64,000 bases of DNA from positions 5,092,001 to 5,156,000 of the forward strand of contig NZ_CP130886.1 in assembly GCF_030622045.1 (NCBI RefSeq), read 5' to 3'. Below, in pieces: positions 28,247 to 37,019 of this stretch. The DNA is from Planctellipticum variicoloris (GTDB lineage Bacteria > Planctomycetota > Planctomycetia > Planctomycetales > Planctomycetaceae). Position 1 is the first letter of the stretch. Each line of letters opens with the position of its first letter. Made by a program: the position numbers and the translations under genes. Below the pieces are notes generated by a model. It was not told the DNA's origin. It searched no databases and saw only the letters and a list, made by a program, of their open reading frames with translations.

Positions 28247-29695
28247 TTAATGTTGGAGCCGTAAGTATCTTTCCAGAGGATCGACCAGTCCCAGAGATTG
28301 GAACCAGGCGTTGCTCATGCCTTGCTGGGCAGCGGGGGTGTGAGCCATCCGCCACCAGCCTTTGCCGCTCGCCGCCGTCGTCCAGCAACGGTTCCAGGGA
28401 ACACCCAGATCGTGCAGGAAGTCGGTGATCGATTTGGCCCGCTTCCGCTGTTTCAGTCGCACGCACCGCAGTTTCCGCCGAACCCAACCGCCCAGTTCTG
28501 CCAGAGCGGACCGCGCTTTCGCATGGCGAAAGTACGTCACCCAGCCTGTCAGGAAGGAGTTGAGTTCCTGGATCTGTTGGTCAAGGCTGACGCCTCGGTT
28601 GCGACGAGTGATTTCGCGGACGCGATCCTGCGCACGCTCCAGACTTTTCGGGGCGATGGTCAGCGTGCCGTCGGGCAGGAGCCGATGTCCCAGGAACTTC
28701 CGTTCCTGCACGGGAGCCACCGCACTCTTCGCCGGATTGACTCGCAGTCGCAAGCGCCCTTCCAGGAACTGTGTCACTGTCGAAAGCACTCGTTCTCCCG
28801 CTGCCTGCGACCGCACGTAGATATTGCAGTCGTCGGCGTACCGACAGAACTTGTGTCCCCGCCGTTCGAGTTCCTGGTCCAAATCGTCCAGGAGCAGGTT
28901 CGCCAGCAAGGGGGATAACGGTCCCCCTTGAGGCGTCCCCTCGTGTCGTTCGATACACACGCCGTGCTGCAGCAACCCCGCTTCCAGGAAGCGGCGGATG
29001 ATCCGCAGTAGACGCGGGTCGGCAATCCGACGAGCCAGACGCGACATCAGGATGTCGTGATTGACGCGGTCGAAGAACTTCTCCAGGTCGAGGTCCACCA
29101 CGATGGTGCGGCCCTCCGCCACATAGCGACTGGCTTGCGCCAGTGCCTGGTGCGCCCCGCGTCCCGCGCGAAAGCCAAAACTTGACGCTGAGAATGTCGG
29201 GTCCAGGAGTCGTTCCAACACTTGCAGGATGGCCTGTTGCACCAGACGGTCCACCACGGTCGGGATGCCCAATTGTCGCACCCCGCCCCCGGGCTTCGGG
29301 ATTTCCACCCCACGGACCGGTTGTGGTTGATAGGTTCCGTCCAACAGACAGGCAATGAGCGCCGTCTTGTGTTCGGCGATCCAGGTCTTCAGATGCTGGA
29401 CAGTCATCCCGTCCCCTCCCGGAGCCCCCTTGTTCGCCAGCACGCGGCGGTACGCTCGGTTCAAATTCTCACGGCTGGTCACCTCCTCCATCAGACTTGC
29501 GGTCAAGGCTCGTGCTGGGGTCAACGCCGTGAGCGATTGCCGCTCCTCGCACCGAACAGGTTGGATGCCGTCCTCGCCGTTCTGGCCGGGGCGCAGAAAC
29601 TCCTCCGCACCTTCGAAGTCGAAGGTCCGCTGGTATTCTCCGCCTTGCTGCTGCTCCACGCTCATCGAGTCGTTCCCGACTGCTCCTTGCATCAA
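28247..29695 (-). CDS. ltrA: group II intron reverse transcriptase/maturase
   Basis: The 482-residue protein promotes splicing and reverse transcription of its host intron. Reverse-transcriptase blocks are in order: NKGAPGGDGM, IPKPGGGVRQLGIPTVVDRLVQQAIL, SFGFRAGRGAHQAL, VVDLDLEKFFDRVNHD, GTPQGGPLSPLLANLLLDDLD, the catalytic CRYADDCNIYV, and KFLGH. An X/maturase-thumb region follows (LNSFLTGWVTYFRHAKARS) and the protein ends with a short GWWRMAHTPAAQQGMSNAWF tail. I see no HNH endonuclease domain. All catalytic residues are intact, so the intron may be active. The start is uncertain: ATG codons lie at residues 2 and 11. Confidence 0.95.
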   Translation of the reverse strand: MMQGAVGNDSMSVEQQQGGEYQRTFDFEGAEEFLRPGQNGEDGIQPVRCEERQSLTALTPARALTASLMEEVTSRENLNRAYRRVLANKGAPGGDGMTVQHLKTWIAEHKTALIACLLDGTYQPQPVRGVEIPKPGGGVRQLGIPTVVDRLVQQAILQVLERLLDPTFSASSFGFRAGRGAHQALAQASRYVAEGRTIVVDLDLEKFFDRVNHDILMSRLARRIADPRLLRIIRRFLEAGLLQHGVCIERHEGTPQGGPLSPLLANLLLDDLDQELERRGHKFCRYADDCNIYVRSQAAGERVLSTVTQFLEGRLRLRVNPAKSAVAPVQERKFLGHRLLPDGTLTIAPKSLERAQDRVREITRRNRGVSLDQQIQELNSFLTGWVTYFRHAKARSALAELGGWVRRKLRCVRLKQRKRAKSITDFLHDLGVPWNRCWTTAASGKGWWRMAHTPAAQQGMSNAWFQSLGLVDPLERYLRLQH

Positions 29696-30148
29696 CGAAT
29701 TCGGTCCTTCGTGCTGGCGGGGCGATCTTGCGGTCCCTGGCTGTTTCTGCCCTTTAGGGTCAGTGTCTCGACCGAGCGGATCGACGGCCCAACACTACTA
29801 CGACCTCGGCTGACTTCTCCCACCCCATCTCCACACGTTGCCGCATGAATAGCGAAGATCGCCTTCGCAGAGCAGGAGACCTCCCAGGTTAAGCCTTGAA
29901 TCTTTCCCTCGGGCCCCGCCGGATCTACCGCTCACACGTCCGAGTGACTATCGGGCGTCCGCGTCCATTGCCGCGTTACCCCGTGTGAACGGCCTTGTAT
30001 CCGATTTCTGTACGTCGAGTCCGAGTTTTGGCATCGGTTCCCTTCAGATTTCGCCTCGCGACGAACACCCTGACCTAGCCTCGCGGTTCCGGTCACAACG
30101 GCCCGCAGAGAACTTGCATCTCCGAGATTCAAAACATGCCTGGCAAAC

Positions 30149-30175
30149 AAACCAGCATTCCCAGGCAGAGCCAGG
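30149..30175 (+). repeat. palindromic repeat, family A copy 3, right part
   Basis: ATTCCCAGGCAGAGCCAGGGAAT, the terminal hairpin of family A, directly beside the intron's 5' end. It is the partner of 28075-28171. Confidence 0.75.
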
Positions 30176-30245
30176 GAATGAGCAAAACCGCCAGCACGAG
30201 CCCCGTAGCCACCAGGCCGCGGGGCTCGTGGCCTTCACCCCCTCC

Positions 30246-30353
30246 TTCGTTCCGAGGCTCCACGTCGTCTGCCACTTGACGGATTCGAGTGAGTCAGAAA
30301 GAGGACGCAGAGCGTCCAAAGAAGCATTCCCAGGCGGAGCCTCGGAACGAGGG
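30246..30353 (+). repeat. palindromic repeat, family A copy 4 (full length)
   Basis: CGTTCCGAGGCTCCACG, then GAGGACGCAGAGCGTCC and CATTCCCAGGCGGAGCC ending GGAACGAGG. It lies within the 30149-30631 gap, in which no gene is supported. Confidence 0.75.
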
Positions 30354-30631
30354 AAATCTCCTCACCAGGTATATCGCAGCGTCGCACTGGTCGCAGCGCG
30401 CCACTGGCGGCTCGTCCCAGTGCCGCCCCTCAACCATTCTCGACGCCTCTTCGGCCCCGTTGGGGTTCAGGATGCGGACCGACCCGTTTTAACGATTACG
30501 GCGTCCGCATTGCGACCACTCATTCGCGACCGCCCTGCCGGTTTCCAGAGTGGATTGCGGCGTGCCTCGAAGACTCGGATCACCCTGGTATCGACCTGAA
30601 ATTTCCAAGGTTCCCGGCGGGGCTGCTTGGC

Positions 30632-31870
30632 CTACTTCCACTGGCAGGCGGTCAGGCCTTTCAGGTCGCGGATGAAGAGCTCGTGGCCAGCGACGGCGAG
30701 GTGGGCCCAGGTGGAGTCGTCGGTGAGGTGGACTTCGTCGAGCAGATCGAACTTTTCCGGCGTCGCGCGGATGAGGCGCAGGTCGCCGGTTTCGTCGAGG
30801 GCGAGGATGCGGTCCCCCTGGACGACGAGGCTCCAGTATTTCCCGAACGGCGTGCTGACCCAGGCTTCCTTGCCGGTCGCCAGGTCGATGCAGGCGAAGC
30901 GCTGATTTCGCAGGTGCAGGTAGGCGTGGCCGCCGATGATCACCGGCGTCGACATGTAGCCCTGGACTTTGTTTTTCCAGACCTGCGAGACGGCGGCGTC
31001 GGTCGGGTCGACTGCGAACAGGAACGAGCCGCCGCCGTAGCTGCTGGTGAAGAGCTGATTCTCGTACCGGGTCGGCGTGACGATGTTCATGCCGCGGAAG
31101 GCTTCGACGGGAGTTGACCAGAGGACCTTGCCGCTTTCGGGTTCGACGCCGGCGAGTTTTTCGCGAGTCTGGACCAGCAACTGGGGTTGTCCGTTGAGGG
31201 TGGTGAGGATCGGCGAGGAGAAGGCGCTGCCGTTCATGCCGCCGCCGTCATCGAGGGTTCGCCAGAGGACTTTCCCCGTCCGTTTGTCGAGCTTCACGAA
31301 TCCACCCCCCGCCTGGACGTAGAGGACGTCGTCAACGACGAGGGGGGAGCAGACGAAGCCGAAGGCGGGGAGCGGCGACTTGAAGACCTCGGCGAAGTCG
31401 AGGCGCCAGCGTTCGGACCCGGTGGCGGCGTCGAGGCAGACGAGCAGGTCGCGCATGCCGCCGACGTAGAGGGATTCGCCGTCGCAGGCGGGGGTGGAGC
31501 GGATCCAGTCGCCGTTGGATTTGGCGAAGAAGGGGACGCTCAGGGCGCCGGTCCAGGAGACTTCCCAGAGTTTCTGGCCGGTTGCCCGGTCGAGGGCCTG
31601 AACGTGCTCGGTCTTCGCGTTGCGGGTTTCGGTGGTATAGACGCGGTCGCCGACGACGATCGGTCCGGAATAGCTGGGACCGAGTTCGGCTCGCCAGGTC
31701 CGGGTCAGTCGGCCGCCCGAGATCTTCTCGGGCCAGGCGGGTCCGGCGACGGTTCCGTCGCGGGCCGGGCCGCGCCACTGCGGCCACGAGTTTTCGACAG
31801 CGTCGGCCGCAAAGGCAGACGTCGGCAACAGGACCAGGGCGCCGGTCAGGAGGAGCGATTTCGCGAGCAT
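30632..31870 (-). CDS. exported PQQ-like beta-propeller protein
   Basis: The 412-residue protein has a signal peptide (residues 1-22, ending AFAA) and an eight-bladed-type PQQ-like propeller. It starts with WPQWRGPARDGT, a phrase found in many planctomycete propeller proteins, and blades are marked by ALDRATGQKLWE, CLDAATGSERWRL, KLDKRTGKVLWR, GVEPESGKVLWS and CIDLATGKEAW. No cytochrome c motif or dehydrogenase residues are visible, so it is probably a binding or scaffolding protein rather than a PQQ enzyme. It lies 31 bases downstream of the HTH/B12-fold regulator on the same strand and is probably co-transcribed with it. Confidence 0.85.
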   Translation of the reverse strand: MLAKSLLLTGALVLLPTSAFAADAVENSWPQWRGPARDGTVAGPAWPEKISGGRLTRTWRAELGPSYSGPIVVGDRVYTTETRNAKTEHVQALDRATGQKLWEVSWTGALSVPFFAKSNGDWIRSTPACDGESLYVGGMRDLLVCLDAATGSERWRLDFAEVFKSPLPAFGFVCSPLVVDDVLYVQAGGGFVKLDKRTGKVLWRTLDDGGGMNGSAFSSPILTTLNGQPQLLVQTREKLAGVEPESGKVLWSTPVEAFRGMNIVTPTRYENQLFTSSYGGGSFLFAVDPTDAAVSQVWKNKVQGYMSTPVIIGGHAYLHLRNQRFACIDLATGKEAWVSTPFGKYWSLVVQGDRILALDETGDLRLIRATPEKFDLLDEVHLTDDSTWAHLAVAGHELFIRDLKGLTACQWK

Positions 31871-31901
31871 GGCGAATTTTCCCGGGACGTGGAGGCTGGA
31901 T

Positions 31902-32807
31902 TCAGGGTGTGGCGTCGCTGAGCAGCGCGGGGGGACCGGCTGCGGCGAGCCAGGTTTCGGCGAAGGATTCGAGCTGCTGCATGTTCTCGCAAAACGTTGT
32001 GAAGCGGATCTGCCGGCGGAGGGACTCGTCGAGCGCCTGGCCGCCGATCACGAGGGGGACGCCGGCGTCGTGGGTGGCCTGGGCGACGAGGGCGTAGTCG
32101 TGGAGGAACCGGTCCGGATCGGGAATGGTGCTGATGCTAAGCCAGACGAGGGCGGGTCGATGCTTGAGGATGGCGGCGGAATAGGACTCGGCGGGGAGGT
32201 TGGTTCCGAGCGAGAAGGCCCGCCAGCGGCATTCGAGGAGGACGAGTTCGACCATGGAGGTGGGGATGCGGTATTCGTCGCCGGCGAGGGTGCCGCCCAA
32301 CGCGACGGGCTGCAGGGGATCGATGAGGTTCCAGGCGAGTCGGAGCTCGTGGAGGATGCGCTGGGCAATTTCGCAGGCGGTGCGTTCTTCGAAGGGGGCG
32401 ATTTCGCTGCGGACCCAGCAGGCGCCGATTTCCTGGAAGGCCGGCTGGACGACGTAGTCGAAGATGGTGGCGAGTCGGTGTCCGGCGAGATAGAGGTCGA
32501 AGAGGATGCGACGGGCGAGTTCGTCGTTGGGTTCGAGGAGGGCGCCGAGGAGCTCTTCGGCGGCCCGGGAGAGTGAGCGGGGGGTCTGGCCGCAGCGGGG
32601 GGGGAGCCCGAGTAGCTCGGGCTGGACGAGGGTTTGTCCGGTTTCCTGGAGGAACTTGAGGACGCCGTTGAGGGGGAGCCGGCGGTGTCCGCCGACGGTG
32701 CGGACGGTGGGGAGCGCCCCCCGATCGCACCAGCGTTTGAGCGAGGATTCGCTGACGCCGATGGCCTGGGCGACCTGCTTCGGAGTGAGAAGTTCACGGG
32801 GAGTCAC
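31902..32807 (-). CDS. HTH regulator with a degenerate B12-binding (CarH-like) region
   Basis: The 301-residue protein starts with a MerR/excisionase-type helix-turn-helix (LLTPKQVAQAIGVSESSLKRW...GALPTVRTVGGHRRLP, residues 6-45). Residues about 80-165 look like the four-helix B12-cap and about 168-290 like the Rossmann B12-binding fold (ending VPLVIGGQALDE). In CarH, from memory, W131, H132, E141, H142 and H177 contact B12. Here W131 and E141 are kept, but position 132 is Val, 142 is Arg, and the DxHxxG lower-ligand motif reads GDEYRIP. Cobalamin binding is therefore doubtful. The start is GTG at 32807. It may control the downstream PQQ-like gene or the divergent dps; this is inference. Confidence 0.75.
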   Translation of the reverse strand: MTPRELLTPKQVAQAIGVSESSLKRWCDRGALPTVRTVGGHRRLPLNGVLKFLQETGQTLVQPELLGLPPRCGQTPRSLSRAAEELLGALLEPNDELARRILFDLYLAGHRLATIFDYVVQPAFQEIGACWVRSEIAPFEERTACEIAQRILHELRLAWNLIDPLQPVALGGTLAGDEYRIPTSMVELVLLECRWRAFSLGTNLPAESYSAAILKHRPALVWLSISTIPDPDRFLHDYALVAQATHDAGVPLVIGGQALDESLRRQIRFTTFCENMQQLESFAETWLAAAGPPALLSDATP

Positions 32808-33423
32808 GAGAGTCTCGCGGGATCGACAACTCGTTTGGCGGAGACGAGTTTGAAAATATCGGCGAGAAATTCTAGGCGGGAGGGGGCTGTCGGCCAGTGC
32901 GCGATTCCGGGGGCTTCCGGAATGGGGTGCGGGGGCGAGGCGGTTCCCGCCCGATGGTCGGGCAGGGGTGCGCGGGAAGTTGACAGCGAGGTCGCGGAGA
33001 GGCCGGGGGGGCGGTCTGGCGGGGCAAGCGTCGAGGAGCGAGAAGACGCTGCAACGGTTGTTCTGGAAGCCGGTTATGGCAATTGAGCGGATCGGCGGGC
33101 GTCGTGTTTGCGATGAGTCTGGTACGGCGGTTGCTGCTCTTGGAGGTCGCCTGCCTGCGCAGCGACGGCTGCGCGGGGACTCAAAGATGACTGCTGACCC
33201 GTGGGTTTCGACCTTGAGGCGACCGCCCCGGACTGTCGTGCGAAGTCCACCTCGCGGACTTCGTCCCCTGCCGACAGTTCGGGGCGGCTCTGTCTGGCTG
33301 TCGCATGCGTCATTTTTTGCGGCTGACTCGGCCTCTTCGGAAACGGGGCCTAGAATGTCAGCATCCGGGACGGAACCGCGTTCGGTTCAGTTCCACGTCA
33401 CCACTGAGTCAGGAGGCGCCTCG
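32808..33423. other. divergent intergenic region upstream of dps
   Basis: This 616-base gap separates the regulator (leftward) from dps (rightward). It holds the cruciform at 33223-33287 and a TAGAAT box at 33351-33356. Rightward frames run into dps but have no start with coding character, so no additional gene is supported. Confidence 0.45.
33223..33287. repeat. nested cruciform upstream of dps
   Basis: CCGCCCCGGACTGTCG (33223-33238) pairs with CGACAGTTCGGGGCGG (33272-33287) with one G-U pair. Nested inside it, CGAAGTCC pairs with GGACTTCG (33241-33248 with 33256-33263). Confidence 0.7.
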
Positions 33424-33906
33424 ATGCATCGCACGCAGATCGATATTCCGGAAGAGAAACGCCTGGAAGTGATTCGAATTCTCAGCCTGCGGCTGGCGGA
33501 GGCGATCGATCTGGGTCTGCAGACGAAGCAGGCCCACTGGAACGTGAAGGGGCCGTCGTTCATTGCGCTGCACGAGCTGTTCGATTCGGTGGCGGAGATC
33601 GTCGAAGAGCAGACTGACGAGATTGCGGAGCGGATTGCCGCGCTGGGGGGGATTGCGGAGGGGACGCTGGCGGCGGTCAGTTCGCGGACGCAATTGCCGG
33701 CCTACGACCTGACGCTGTCGACGGGGAAGGGACATGTGAAGGCGCTGTCGGCGGCGCTGGCGGCGTTTGGTAAGGGGGTCCGGGCGGATATCGATACGAC
33801 GGATGAGCTGGGGGACGCCGTGACGGCGGACTTGTTCACGGGCGTGGCGCGCGAGATCGACAAGCAGCTCTGGTTCGTGGAGGCGCACCTGCAGGCGGAG
33901 GCGTAG
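33424..33906 (+). CDS. dps: DNA-protection ferritin Dps
   Basis: The 160-residue protein forms dodecamers that oxidise and store iron and protect DNA. Ferroxidase residues are visible in TKQAHWNVKGPSFIALHELFD followed by EIVEEQTDEIAERI, which keep the His and the Asp/Glu ligands of the family. Length fits Dps (about 160). AGGAGG seven bases before the ATG fixes the start. The gene is upstream of a zinc-ribbon gene about 105 bases later. The nested hairpin upstream could be part of its control region or an independent repeat. Confidence 0.95.
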   Translation: MHRTQIDIPEEKRLEVIRILSLRLAEAIDLGLQTKQAHWNVKGPSFIALHELFDSVAEIVEEQTDEIAERIAALGGIAEGTLAAVSSRTQLPAYDLTLSTGKGHVKALSAALAAFGKGVRADIDTTDELGDAVTADLFTGVAREIDKQLWFVEAHLQAEA

Positions 33907-34011
33907 CGGAAAAGTTCCGGCGTCGAGTGATCCGTTCGGTGCTGCCGGCGTTGTCCGAGGCGGAACGGCGAAACGGCCTGGTATTGCTCGAAATCGGGAC
34001 GAATCTACACG

Positions 34012-34674
34012 ATGCTCTGTGATTCCTGCGGCGCACCGCTGCCTGTCGGAACGCTGGTTTGCGAGCACTGCGGCCGGCAGGCTGTTCCGTCCGGGCCGGC
34101 GGCGCGGTCGCGGGGGAGCGTTCCCAAGCCGGCGGCACTCCGGATTACGGACGACGGTTGGAGTTACGAGCTGTCGTGGCGGTGGTTTCGGCCGGTGCAC
34201 GTGTTTCTGGTCTTCTTCTGCGTTGTGTGGGACAGTTTTCTGGTGTTCTGGTATGCGATGGCGCTCGGCGGAGGGCCGCCGTTTCCGTTCAATCTGATCA
34301 TGATCCTGTTTCCGATCGCGCATGTGGCGGTCGGAGTCGGTCTGACATGGTACACACTGTGCGGCTTCTTGAATTGGACGGTGGTGACGGTCCGGAACCA
34401 CGAGCTGACGGTGCGCCACGAGCCGCTCCCGTGGCCGGGTCACCTGACGCTCGACGCCGGGGAGATCCGGCAGTTCTTTGTTCGAGAGAAAGTCAGCCAC
34501 GGCAAGAACGGGACGTCAGTAACGTACGACGTTGAGGTGGTTGAGTCGGCGGGGACGAGCCGGAAGCTGGTAACGGGACTGGATTCTGCAGAGCTGGCGC
34601 TGGCGATCGAGCAGGGGTTGGAGCAGCACCTCAGGATCGTCGACGAGGGAGTGGCGGGCGAGGTGTCGCGCTGA
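34012..34674 (+). CDS. zinc-ribbon membrane protein of unknown function
   Basis: The 220-residue protein begins with a zinc ribbon (MLCDSCGAP, then LVCEHCG; cysteines 3, 6, 17 and 20). A linker leads to two membrane segments (about residues 65-88, VHVFLVFFCVVWDSFLVFWYA; about 95-125, FNLIMILFPIAHVAVGVGLTWY) and then a beta-rich cytoplasmic domain (VVTVRNHELTVRHEPLPWPG). No family is recognised, but zinc ribbon plus two membrane helices plus a PH-like strand-rich tail recurs in planctomycete genomes. The upstream gap is only about 105 bases, with no obvious promoter, so it may be co-transcribed with dps. Confidence 0.75.
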   Translation: MLCDSCGAPLPVGTLVCEHCGRQAVPSGPAARSRGSVPKPAALRITDDGWSYELSWRWFRPVHVFLVFFCVVWDSFLVFWYAMALGGGPPFPFNLIMILFPIAHVAVGVGLTWYTLCGFLNWTVVTVRNHELTVRHEPLPWPGHLTLDAGEIRQFFVREKVSHGKNGTSVTYDVEVVESAGTSRKLVTGLDSAELALAIEQGLEQHLRIVDEGVAGEVSR

Positions 34675-34749
34675 TCGCGGCGGATGCGTTTCTGGTTTCG
34701 CCGGGCCGGTTGCGTGCTGCGGCTGAGTCGAATTCGTCGGGGCGATGGA

Positions 34750-35256
34750 ATGCGGATCGGGGTGTTTGCCGACAGTCACGACCATCTGGACTACATCCGC
34801 AGGGCGGTGGAGGTGTTCAATGCGGAGGCGTGCGAGCTGGTGCTGTTTGCGGGGGACTTCGTTTCGTCGATCGCGATCCCGCCGTTGCGGCAGCTCCGCT
34901 GCCCGGTTGTGGCGTGCTATGGGGACAACGAAGGAAACAAGCCCGGCGTGGCGGCGGGGATGCGGATCATCGGCGAGCTGGGGGAGCCGCCCTTCGGCTA
35001 TCGGGCGGCGGACGGCACGCGGATTCTGCTCACGCATATGCTGGCTCATCTGCGGGAAGAGCCGGGTGAGTTCGACGTCTGCGTCTACGCTCACACCCAC
35101 AAGGCACGAGTGCATTGGGACTCGTCCGGCCGGTTGTTTGTGAACCCGGGCGAAACGAGCGGCTGGACGTACCGGAAGCCGTCGGTAGCGATTCTGGAGA
35201 CGCGGCCGCTCGATGCGCGGATTGTTGCGCTGTGTGAGGGCATCGTCACCATGTAG
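34750..35256 (+). CDS. YfcE/MJ0936-type metallophosphoesterase
   Basis: The 168-residue protein has calcineurin-like phosphoesterase motifs: MRIGVFADSHDHLDYIRRA (D-x-H), LVLFAGDFVSS (GD), CYGDNEG (GDN), LLTHM and VYAHTHKARV (H-x-H). The length and the motif spacing fit the YfcE/MJ0936 phosphodiesterase group, which cleaves phosphodiesters with two bound metals. The ATG at 34750 is preferred over upstream in-frame codons because it begins the beta strand preceding the first motif. It follows the zinc-ribbon gene by 75 bases. Confidence 0.9.
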   Translation: MRIGVFADSHDHLDYIRRAVEVFNAEACELVLFAGDFVSSIAIPPLRQLRCPVVACYGDNEGNKPGVAAGMRIIGELGEPPFGYRAADGTRILLTHMLAHLREEPGEFDVCVYAHTHKARVHWDSSGRLFVNPGETSGWTYRKPSVAILETRPLDARIVALCEGIVTM

Positions 35257-35325
35257 GGTCCGCTGTGAGGACCGGTACGTCGGAATTCGATTGCCAACCC
35301 GGACGGTCCGCCCAGCGGACCCTAC
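35252..35325. repeat. inverted repeat after the phosphoesterase gene
   Basis: GTAGGGTCCGCTG (left) pairs with CAGCGGACCCTAC (right, 35313-35325), enclosing GGACCGG...CGGACGGTCC. A GTAGGGTCCGC phrase also follows the DUF1223 gene (near 6217). It lies between two convergent genes and could act as a bidirectional terminator, although no T-run is seen. Confidence 0.65.
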
Positions 35326-35357
35326 GTCATTGCGTTCAACACGTCGGCGAGTGGAGA

Positions 35358-37019
35358 TCAGCGCGGGGCGGCTTCGGTTCCGTCGATCCGGCCGTCGCAG
35401 TTGGCGTCCAATGCGGCGAATCGCGGCAGCGGACCGATGAATTCCTGGCGCGAGATTTCGCCGTCGCTGTTGCGGTCCATTGCGGCGAACCAGGCGGGGG
35501 CGACGACGTTGACGGTCGAGGGTTGGACTTCGACCATCGAGGCGGGACGGGCGAAGCCGAGCCGCTGCGCGAGCAGGGGGCTGGAGTCGCGGGCGAACGA
35601 CAGGGTCATCCGCTGCGGGACTTCCTGGTCGGCGAGTTCGCCGTCGCGATTGGCGTCCCAGGCCGGGAGCTGTTCGCCTCCCCGGCGGAACTCGGCGGCG
35701 GAGAGTCGGCCGTCGCGGTTGGCGTCGAGCGATTCGAACAGATTCCGGCTGGAGTCGGCGGCGGTGATGACGAGCTGCTGTTCGAACAGGTGAAGGCGGG
35801 TCTCGGCGTAATGGGCCAGTTCCGCCTTGGTGACCTTCTCGTCGCGATCGCCGTCGAGGAGGGCGAACAGGGGCTGCAGGCCATAGTTGCGAAGCTCGGT
35901 CGCCTCAAGGTACTCGTTGGCGTCCCGATCGAGCGTCTGCAGCCAGGCGGCGGCGATGGCCTCGGCGTCCAGGGGGGGCTGGTTGACGCCCTGAAAACTG
36001 ATCTGAAGTCGATTGAGCTGAAGAGCGATGCGGCCCGGTTCTGCGACGGGAGCAGCGTCCGTGGTCATTTGCGGTGTGACCTTCAACACGGCCGGTCGAC
36101 CGCCGGCGGGGAGGTCGCAGGTGACGTTGTAACGGAGCGGCGGAGTTTGCAGCAGAGCGGCGAGCTCGCCGCGATCGAGCGATCCGCCGTGGTCTTTGTC
36201 GAATCCGGCGAACTGGCTTTCGGAAAGTCCCAGCTCGGCCGCCGTGAGCGTCCCGTCGCGGGCCGGGGCATGGTCGTACCGGCGGAGCAGCATCCGGACG
36301 GCGGCGTCGGTCCGCTCGCCGAGCGGCAGCACCAGGAACGGCCCGGTATCGGTCGAGCGGCCCATGGATCCTCCCATGCGGGAAACCACGCCCTGGCGGT
36401 TGGTGCTGTCGAGTTCGGCGGGAACGAGCAGGTCGTCTTCGTTTTCGTCGAGATGCCGCAGGGTGGTGAGGCCGTCCTGCAGTTCCGTGCGCGACAGTCG
36501 GCCGTTGCGATCCTGGTCGAGTCGGGAGAAGAGGACCACGCCGGCGAACTGCTGAGCGTTGGTCTGCAAGGCTCCGCCCGCCGGGGTGGCTTCGGACGTG
36601 TAGCGGAACGCGAGCGGGCCGAAGCCGAGCGAGTTCATGGAGGCGTTCAATTCGTCGCGCGAGACGGGGCCACGTTTCTGCTTTAGGAACGACGAGTCCT
36701 CGCGGTCGGCGATGGCGCGTCCGCCCCCGCCGTTGATCAGGAACTGAATTTCGGAGGAGGATGGGAGTCGAGGCGCGAGCTCCTCCCAGGTGGTCGTGCC
36801 GTCGGCATTCGCGTCGCCCTTTTCGAGCAGCGCGCCGAGACAGGCGTCCCAGCCGCTGCGGAGATCGCGCCCCTCGACGGTCACGATGAGACGCAGCCCG
36901 ATCGGCCCCTCGTCGGCCAGGAGCAGGACGTCCTGATGGAGCGGCGGCGGATCATCGGCGGTCGCGGGGGTTGCGGCGGCGAACAGCAGCAGGATCAGGG
37001 AGAGCCGAGAGACGATCAT
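35358..37019 (-). CDS. exported multi-EF-hand calcium-binding protein
   Basis: The 553-residue protein has a signal peptide (residues 1-21, ending TATA) and nine EF-hand-like loops spread along its length: DANADGTTTWEEL, DQDRNGRLSRTEL, DKDHGGSLDRGEL, DRDANEYLEATEL, DGDRDEKVTKAEL, DANRDGRLSAAEF, DANRDGELADQEV, DRNSDGEISRQEF and DANCDGRIDGTEA. In known EF-hands the D-x-D-x-[DNS]-G loop binds calcium. It is likely periplasmic or surface-linked. Its start overlaps the stop of the DUF1501 gene (ATGA), placing it as the last gene of the operon with DUF1501, DUF1549/1553 and WD40 proteins. Confidence 0.9.
   Translation of the reverse strand: MIVSRLSLILLLFAAATPATADDPPPLHQDVLLLADEGPIGLRLIVTVEGRDLRSGWDACLGALLEKGDANADGTTTWEELAPRLPSSSEIQFLINGGGGRAIADREDSSFLKQKRGPVSRDELNASMNSLGFGPLAFRYTSEATPAGGALQTNAQQFAGVVLFSRLDQDRNGRLSRTELQDGLTTLRHLDENEDDLLVPAELDSTNRQGVVSRMGGSMGRSTDTGPFLVLPLGERTDAAVRMLLRRYDHAPARDGTLTAAELGLSESQFAGFDKDHGGSLDRGELAALLQTPPLRYNVTCDLPAGGRPAVLKVTPQMTTDAAPVAEPGRIALQLNRLQISFQGVNQPPLDAEAIAAAWLQTLDRDANEYLEATELRNYGLQPLFALLDGDRDEKVTKAELAHYAETRLHLFEQQLVITAADSSRNLFESLDANRDGRLSAAEFRRGGEQLPAWDANRDGELADQEVPQRMTLSFARDSSPLLAQRLGFARPASMVEVQPSTVNVVAPAWFAAMDRNSDGEISRQEFIGPLPRFAALDANCDGRIDGTEAAPR

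Larger units (their letters stand above)
28172..30148 (-). mobile_element. group II intron, about 1.98 kb
   Basis: The intron is on the minus strand. Its 5' end is proposed at 30148 (GTTTGCCAGGCATG, a variant of GUGYG) and its 3' end at 28172 (...CTACCCGAT). Both ends abut the two halves of a family-A palindrome. Joining 30149 upward with 28171 restores ...GGGAATGCTGGTTT-TGGACGC..., which matches the uninterrupted copy at 30246-30353 (...GGGAATGCTTCTT-TGGACGC...). Upstream of the reverse transcriptase gene the RNA contains domain-I-like phrases (GGGAACCGATGCCAAAACTC, AAATCGGATACAAGGC, CTTAACCTGGGAGG). The exact 5' base could shift by four because of a GTTTGTTTG repeat. Confidence 0.85.

Noticed and set aside
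32968-33423. Extension of the dps frame upstream of 33424
   Set aside because: The extension is Arg-rich with no conserved residues, while AGGAGG seven bases before 33424 marks a clear start.
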